Shown one piece after another: positions 59,860 through 64,000 of a DNA stretch of 64,000 nt. The stretch lies in contig NZ_SZVS01000014.1 in NCBI RefSeq assembly GCF_007670255.1, forward strand, positions 62,001 through 126,000, given 5' to 3'. The stretch's first letter is position 1, and each line of letters starts with the position of its first letter. A program made the translations under genes and the position numbers. The DNA is from Paenarthrobacter nicotinovorans (GTDB taxonomy: Bacteria; Actinomycetota; Actinomycetes; Actinomycetales; Micrococcaceae). Under the pieces are notes generated by a model. The model was given only the letters and a program-made list of their open reading frames with translations, made no database searches and was not told the DNA's origin.

Positions 59860-60528
59860 ATGGGTTGGTCAACGGAGAAAGGGGTCAGTGACCCCGGGGC
59901 GGTGCGAACGTTCCTGGAGGGGGACCCGCGCGTTGTTGCGCCGCTCATCCTGGGGGCAGTCCTGACGCACCACTCGGACGCTGGCCCGGTATCGGTGCGG
60001 CTGACCGAAGTGGAAGCATATATGGGCCCGCGGGACTCCGAACACCCGGACCCCGGCTCACACACATTCGGCGGCCCAACGGCGAGGAACGCACCGATGT
60101 TCGGGCCGGCGGGGTTCTTGTACGTCTACTTCACCTACGGCATGCACTACTGCGCGAACCTGGTTTGCGGCCCGGCCGGCAAAGCCTCGGCCCTGCTTCT
60201 GAGGGCAGGGGAGATCGTCGACGGCGAAGGCCTCGCCACGTTACGGCGGCCGGCATCCAAAGCGCCCAAGGATCTGGCCAGCGGTCCGGCACGGCTCGCT
60301 TCCGCCATGGGGCTTACGACGGCGGACACCGGCCGTGACGCGCTCGCCGCGCCGTTCAGCTTGTGGTTGCCGGAGTCTCCGGCGCCTGCCGTCGTCAGTG
60401 GCCCTCGCGTTGGAGTGGCCGGGCCCGGAGGAAGCACCGAATATCCGTGGCGTTTCTGGATAGAGGATGACCCCACGGTGTCCAGGTACAAGGCTGCCCG
60501 GCCCCGGAACCGCAAAACCACCGTGTAG
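59860..60528 (+). CDS. DNA-3-methyladenine glycosylase, AAG/Mpg type
   Basis: The 222-residue protein matches the AAG fold: LGAVLTHHSDAGPVSVRLTEVEAYMGPRD holds the catalytic Glu in VEAY, and HTFGGPTARNAPMFGPAGFLYVYFTYGMHYC is the family hallmark (positions about 68-99). It removes alkylated purines and hypoxanthine, complementing the divergent AlkA domain. Confidence 0.93.
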   Translation: MGWSTEKGVSDPGAVRTFLEGDPRVVAPLILGAVLTHHSDAGPVSVRLTEVEAYMGPRDSEHPDPGSHTFGGPTARNAPMFGPAGFLYVYFTYGMHYCANLVCGPAGKASALLLRAGEIVDGEGLATLRRPASKAPKDLASGPARLASAMGLTTADTGRDALAAPFSLWLPESPAPAVVSGPRVGVAGPGGSTEYPWRFWIEDDPTVSRYKAARPRNRKTTV

Positions 60529-60531
60529 TAA

Positions 60532-60558
60532 CTCCGCGCCCCACACCTGCCCGCGGAG
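60532..60558 (+). terminator. possible hairpin after the AAG gene
   Basis: CTCCGCG, 13-base loop, CGCGGAG; a 7-bp stem without a T-run. Weak evidence. Confidence 0.35.
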
Positions 60559-60623
60559 CGTGAACTTTCGGCTGTTCCGCTCGCCAGATGACCCTGTATC
60601 CCGCACGTTTACCAAAATCGCTG

Positions 60624-60629
60624 TAGAAT
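60624..60629 (+). promoter_or_regulatory. candidate -10 box of helD
   Basis: TAGAAT lies 36 bases before ATG 60666, implying a leader of about 30 bases with GGGG as a weak ribosome-binding site. No rifamycin-associated 19-bp repeat was seen. Confidence 0.4.
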
Positions 60630-60665
60630 GGTAGGTCTGTCTTTTGCGATAGGGGTTACGGTTCG

Positions 60666-62894
60666 ATGCACGACGCTGATTTGGTCCACGAGCAGGAATA
60701 CGTTGCCGGGCTCTACGCCCGGCTCGATGAGCTGCGCGCCGAAAAGCGCGCCCAGCTGGCGCAGGTGCGCAAGGCCGGCGCGGTAGGAACCATGCAGAAC
60801 GTCTCAGAGCGGGATGCGTTCGCGGCTCTGTACGAGGACCGGCTGGCCCAGCTCGACGCCGTCGACGACCGCTTGGTCTTTGGCCGCTTGGACCTTGATT
60901 CGGGTGAGGCGCAATACATCGGCCGCATTGGGCTGTCCACGGCCGATCTCCAGCGCCTCATGGTGGACTGGCGCGCTCCCGAAGCGGGCCATTTCTACCA
61001 GGCGACCGCCTTTGACCGCCAAGGCGTGCGTCGTCGTCGCCATCTGATCCTTCAAGGTCGTGACGTCAAGGCCATCGAGGACGACGTCCTGGATGCAGGG
61101 ATGCTCGCGGACAACGACTCCCTGCAGGGTGAGGGTGCCCTGCTCGCGGCGTTGAACTCCAAGCGCACCGGCCGCATGTCGGACATCGTTGGCACCATTC
61201 AGTCCGAGCAGGACCGGATCATTCGTTCGTCCATCTCGGGGGCCCTCGTGGTCCAGGGTGGTCCGGGTACAGGAAAGACCGCTGTTGCCCTGCACCGTGC
61301 TGCCTACCTGCTGTATACCCACCGCGAACGGCTCAAGAGTGCGGGTGTCCTGTTGGTGGGTCCGTCGTCGTCGTTCATGCACTACATCGAACGTGTGCTG
61401 CCGTCCCTGGGTGAGACCGGTGTGGTCATGGCCAGCCTGGGCCGCCTCATGCCCGGTATCCATGCCGTGCCGGAGGAAAACGCTGACGTCGCCGCGCTCA
61501 AGGGCAAGCTGGACATGGCCAAGGTGGTGGCCAACGCTGTGGCCAACCGGCAACGGACGCCGGCCGAAGACCGCATCCTGGAAGTCGACTCGAGGAAGCT
61601 GACGCTCACCGTCCGCCAGGTCCGCCGGGCCCGGGAAAAAGCGCGTGCCACGGGCAAGCCCCACAATGAGGCACGGCTCACCTTCGTGAAGATCCTCCTT
61701 CGTGAGCTCACGGAACAGCTGACGGACATGGTCGAGCAAGCGAACATTGGCAACAATGCCGACCGCGCCTACCTCGCCGAAGACGTCCGTTCTGTCCGGG
61801 ATGTCCGCATCGCACTGAACCTGTGCTGGATGCCGATGACGCCCGAGAAGCTCATCTCGGAGCTCTTCAGCAAGCCCGCCATCCTTGAAGCCTGCACACC
61901 GCACCTGACCCCTGAACAGCGTTCGTTGCTCCAGCGGCCGGTTGACGCGCCATGGACCGAGGCGGACGTTCCGCTGCTGGATGAGGCCGCCGAACTGCTT
62001 GGTGAACTGGATCCGGCAGCCGGCAGGGGACTGGCCCAGCAGGAAGCAGACCGGGCGCGCGATCTCGCCAACGCCAAGCAGACCTTGGCCAACATGGCTT
62101 CCATGGGCGTCGATGTCCTGGTCACGGCCGAGGAACTCGCGGAACAAAACCAGGAGCGCGAAAGCCGCCTCACGGCCGCCGAGCGGGCCACGAGCGACCG
62201 GTCCTGGGCATTTGGTCACATTGTGGTTGACGAGGCCCAGGAACTTTCGCCCATGCAGTGGCGGCTGTTGGTGCGCCGCTGCCCGCTGAAGTCCTTCACC
62301 ATCGTCGGTGACATCGCCCAAACGAGTGCAGCAGCAGGTGCCAATTCGTGGCAGAGCGCGCTGGCGCCGTCGTTCGGTGACCGCTGGACGCTCGAGGAGC
62401 TGACGGTCAACTACCGTACGCCCAGCCAGATTGCCGAAGCCGCTGTCCGCATGGCCAACCGGGCAGGGCTCGTGGTCTCGGCGCCCAAAGCCGTGCGTGA
62501 AGGCAAATGGTCACCGATCGTGGATCGCGTGGACGCTGACGGCATCGTCCAGCGGCTGGTTGAGGTCCTGCCGGAGGAACTCGAAGCGATCGACGGCGGC
62601 CTGCTGGCCGTCATTGCCGACGGTCCCTTGCTGCCGCAGGCGACTGCAGCGCTCAAGGAGATCTACGGACACCGTATTGGTGCCGGCGCGGGCAGCTATG
62701 AGCAGGACATCGTGGTGATCAGTCCCAAGGAAGCGAAGGGACTGGAATTCGACGGCGTCGTGGTCCTGGAACCCTCGGCCATGCTCAACCACGAGCACGG
62801 CAAGGTAGGGGACCTGTACGTTGCCATGACGCGTGCCACGCAGCGGCTGCGCCTCATTGCGGCGGCACCCGTGCCCGCCGGCATCGAGCGCTAG
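60666..62894 (+). CDS. helD: HelD-like RNA polymerase-recycling helicase/ATPase
   Basis: The 742-residue UvrD-like protein has a helical/coiled N-terminal arm (EYVAGLYARLDELRAEKRAQLAQV), Walker A in GGPGTGKTAVALHRAAYLLY (about 196-215), Walker B VVDEAQELSPMQW and C-terminal helicase motifs (KGLEFDGVVVLEPS; YVAMTRATQRL). The long N-terminal arm and large insert between A-domain halves fit actinobacterial class II HelD/HelR, which pull stalled RNA polymerase off DNA; some forms give rifampicin tolerance. It is not a typical DNA-repair UvrD. Start ATG 60666. Confidence 0.87.
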   Translation: MHDADLVHEQEYVAGLYARLDELRAEKRAQLAQVRKAGAVGTMQNVSERDAFAALYEDRLAQLDAVDDRLVFGRLDLDSGEAQYIGRIGLSTADLQRLMVDWRAPEAGHFYQATAFDRQGVRRRRHLILQGRDVKAIEDDVLDAGMLADNDSLQGEGALLAALNSKRTGRMSDIVGTIQSEQDRIIRSSISGALVVQGGPGTGKTAVALHRAAYLLYTHRERLKSAGVLLVGPSSSFMHYIERVLPSLGETGVVMASLGRLMPGIHAVPEENADVAALKGKLDMAKVVANAVANRQRTPAEDRILEVDSRKLTLTVRQVRRAREKARATGKPHNEARLTFVKILLRELTEQLTDMVEQANIGNNADRAYLAEDVRSVRDVRIALNLCWMPMTPEKLISELFSKPAILEACTPHLTPEQRSLLQRPVDAPWTEADVPLLDEAAELLGELDPAAGRGLAQQEADRARDLANAKQTLANMASMGVDVLVTAEELAEQNQERESRLTAAERATSDRSWAFGHIVVDEAQELSPMQWRLLVRRCPLKSFTIVGDIAQTSAAAGANSWQSALAPSFGDRWTLEELTVNYRTPSQIAEAAVRMANRAGLVVSAPKAVREGKWSPIVDRVDADGIVQRLVEVLPEELEAIDGGLLAVIADGPLLPQATAALKEIYGHRIGAGAGSYEQDIVVISPKEAKGLEFDGVVVLEPSAMLNHEHGKVGDLYVAMTRATQRLRLIAAAPVPAGIER

Positions 62895-62918
62895 GCAAAC
62901 CGGTACCCGCAATCCTGC

Positions 62919-62924
62919 TAACTT
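62919..62924 (+). promoter_or_regulatory. candidate -10 box for leaderless tyrS
   Basis: TAACTT ends 7 bases before GTG 62932. Confidence 0.42.
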
Positions 62925-62931
62925 AGATCTC

Positions 62932-64000
62932 GTGTCACACGTAAACAACATCGAGTCCCAGCACAACGATCCAGCTTTCGCCAACATCTGGCAGGAGCTC
63001 AAATGGCGCGGCCTGGTCCACGTTTCCACTGACGAAACTGAACTGGAAAAGCTGCTCGCCGGGGACCCGATCACGTATTACTGTGGCTTCGATCCCACTG
63101 CACCGTCCCTGCACCTGGGCAACCTTGTGCAGTTGCTTTTGATGCGTCGACTGCAGTTGGCCGGCCACAAGCCGCTCGGTTTGGTGGGCGGCTCCACCGG
63201 CCTGATCGGCGACCCACGTCCGACGGCGGAACGCACCTTGAACACCAAGGAAACAGTGACGGAATGGGTGGGCTACCTGCAGGGCCAGGTGCGTCGTTTC
63301 CTCAGCTTCGAGGGCGACAACGCGGCCCGCATGGTCAACAACCTTGACTGGACTGCCCCGCTGAGCGCCATCGACTTCCTCAGGGAGATCGGCAAGCATT
63401 TCCGCGTGGGCACCATGCTGCGCAAGGATGCCGTGGCATCCCGGCTGAACTCGGACGAAGGTATCAGCTACACCGAGTTCAGTTACCAGATCCTGCAGGG
63501 CATGGACTACCTCCAGCTGTTCCGCGACTACGGCTGCGCGTTGCAGACCGGCGGTTCGGACCAGTGGGGCAACCTCACCAGCGGAACCGAGCTCATCCGC
63601 AAGGTCGAGGGCAAGAGTGTCCATGCCTTGGGAACGCCGCTGATCACCAACTCCGACGGCACCAAGTTCGGCAAGTCCGAGGGCAACGCCATCTGGTTGG
63701 ACCCGGCAATGTGCAGCCCGTACACGTTCTACCAGTTCTGGTTGAACACGGCCGATGCCGACGTCGTGGACCGCCTCAAGGTGTTCACTTTCCTTTCCCG
63801 TGCTGAGATCGAAGCCTTGGGGGAGTCTGTGGCGGAGCGCCCGTTTGCCCGCGAAGGCCAGAAGAAGCTTGCGTACGAAGTGACCTCGCTGGTCCATGGT
63901 GTCGACGCGACCGAGAAGGTGATTGCTGCCTCGGCAGCTGTCTTCGGTAACGGGGACCTGACCGTGCTCGATGAGCCGACACTCGCCGCTGCCACCGCTG
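62932..64000 (+). CDS. tyrS: Tyrosine--tRNA ligase, 3' end outside window
   Basis: The frame runs from GTG 62932 to the window end without a stop (356 codons of about 430-440). The class I catalytic core is visible: FDPTAPSLHLGNLVQLLLMR with the HIGH-like HLGN, GGSTGLIGDPRPT, GGSDQWGNLTSG and KMSKS-like TKFGKSEGNAIW. The S4-like tRNA-binding C-terminus is cut off. Charges tyrosine to tRNA. The start codon fits the leaderless spacing; no T-box was seen upstream. Confidence 0.96.
   Translation, partial: MSHVNNIESQHNDPAFANIWQELKWRGLVHVSTDETELEKLLAGDPITYYCGFDPTAPSLHLGNLVQLLLMRRLQLAGHKPLGLVGGSTGLIGDPRPTAERTLNTKETVTEWVGYLQGQVRRFLSFEGDNAARMVNNLDWTAPLSAIDFLREIGKHFRVGTMLRKDAVASRLNSDEGISYTEFSYQILQGMDYLQLFRDYGCALQTGGSDQWGNLTSGTELIRKVEGKSVHALGTPLITNSDGTKFGKSEGNAIWLDPAMCSPYTFYQFWLNTADADVVDRLKVFTFLSRAEIEALGESVAERPFAREGQKKLAYEVTSLVHGVDATEKVIAASAAVFGNGDLTVLDEPTLAAATA

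Noticed and set aside
60529..60665. Rifamycin-associated element upstream of helD
   Set aside because: The expected 19-bp inverted repeat was not found; only a plain TAGAAT box is visible.
60804..62321. 505-codon minus-strand frame opposite helD
   Set aside because: Shadow of the conserved HelD reading frame; no motif, no ribosome-binding site.

Overview
The window is a high-GC actinobacterial chromosome segment that best fits the Micrococcaceae (Arthrobacter/Paenarthrobacter type). The reasons are the gene order recA-recX-miaB-miaA-dapF, a clgR-type regulator next to pgsA/cinA, lexA divergent from a LysM protein, a mycothiol-dependent-enzyme family member, a PriA-type hisA, and many starts that look leaderless: a TANNNT -10 box 6-7 bases before ATG/GTG and no Shine-Dalgarno. 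No rRNA, tRNA, prophage, transposase or CRISPR array was seen. ftsK is cut at the left edge and tyrS at the right edge.

Layout. 1-4.2 kb: ftsK, pgsA, cinA, clgR-like regulator. 4.2-10.9 kb: marR, DUF3046, recA-recX-miaB-miaA, dapF and a convergent RsmC-like methyltransferase. 10.9-16.5 kb: a 0.5 kb leader, then hflX and a DinG-type helicase, then lexA divergent from a LysM membrane protein with LexA-box-like sites between them. 16.6-22.4 kb: hisC-hisB-hisH-(small membrane protein)-hisA-sseB-MFS. 22.4-25.3 kb: DUF1844, then infC-rpmI-rplT behind an attenuator; infC uses an ATT start and both IF3 and L20 carry long C-terminal extensions. 25.3-33 kb: TrmH-type methyltransferase, CDF transporter, MFS, Nudix, Rv2578c-type radical SAM, pyroglutamyl peptidase, SIMPL protein, a small HEERH protein, an LppM-like lipoprotein. 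33-37 kb: pheST. 37-46 kb is the accessory part: a secreted V8-like serine protease, a membrane protein, a double Lrp/AsnC regulator, a phosphopantetheinyl transferase, an M1 metallopeptidase and a 1318-residue Pls/PosA-type (epsilon-poly-lysine synthetase-like) NRPS. 46-48.4 kb: quinone oxidoreductase and fatty acid desaturase. 48.4-57.2 kb: complete argCJBDFRGH. 57.2-64 kb: mycothiol-dependent enzyme, an array of 32-bp repeats, an Ada-AlkA fusion, Mpg/AAG, HelD, tyrS.

How it works together. Three blocks are complete or nearly so: arginine synthesis with its repressor and two ARG-box-like sites before argC; histidine synthesis in part (hisD, hisF and hisI are not here); and the DNA-damage genes recA, lexA, the LysM division-inhibitor candidate and the radical SAM gene, each with a LexA-box-like site. 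Ada-AlkA and AAG form an alkylation-repair pair.

Most notable is the NRPS/PPTase/M1-peptidase/Lrp group. The adenylation domain reads DAESIGTVVK at the ten specificity positions, close to the lysine code, and the C-terminal half has six membrane segments and three hexapeptide-repeat blocks, as in epsilon-poly-lysine synthetase. All functional calls are by reading and memory of families; no searches were run.
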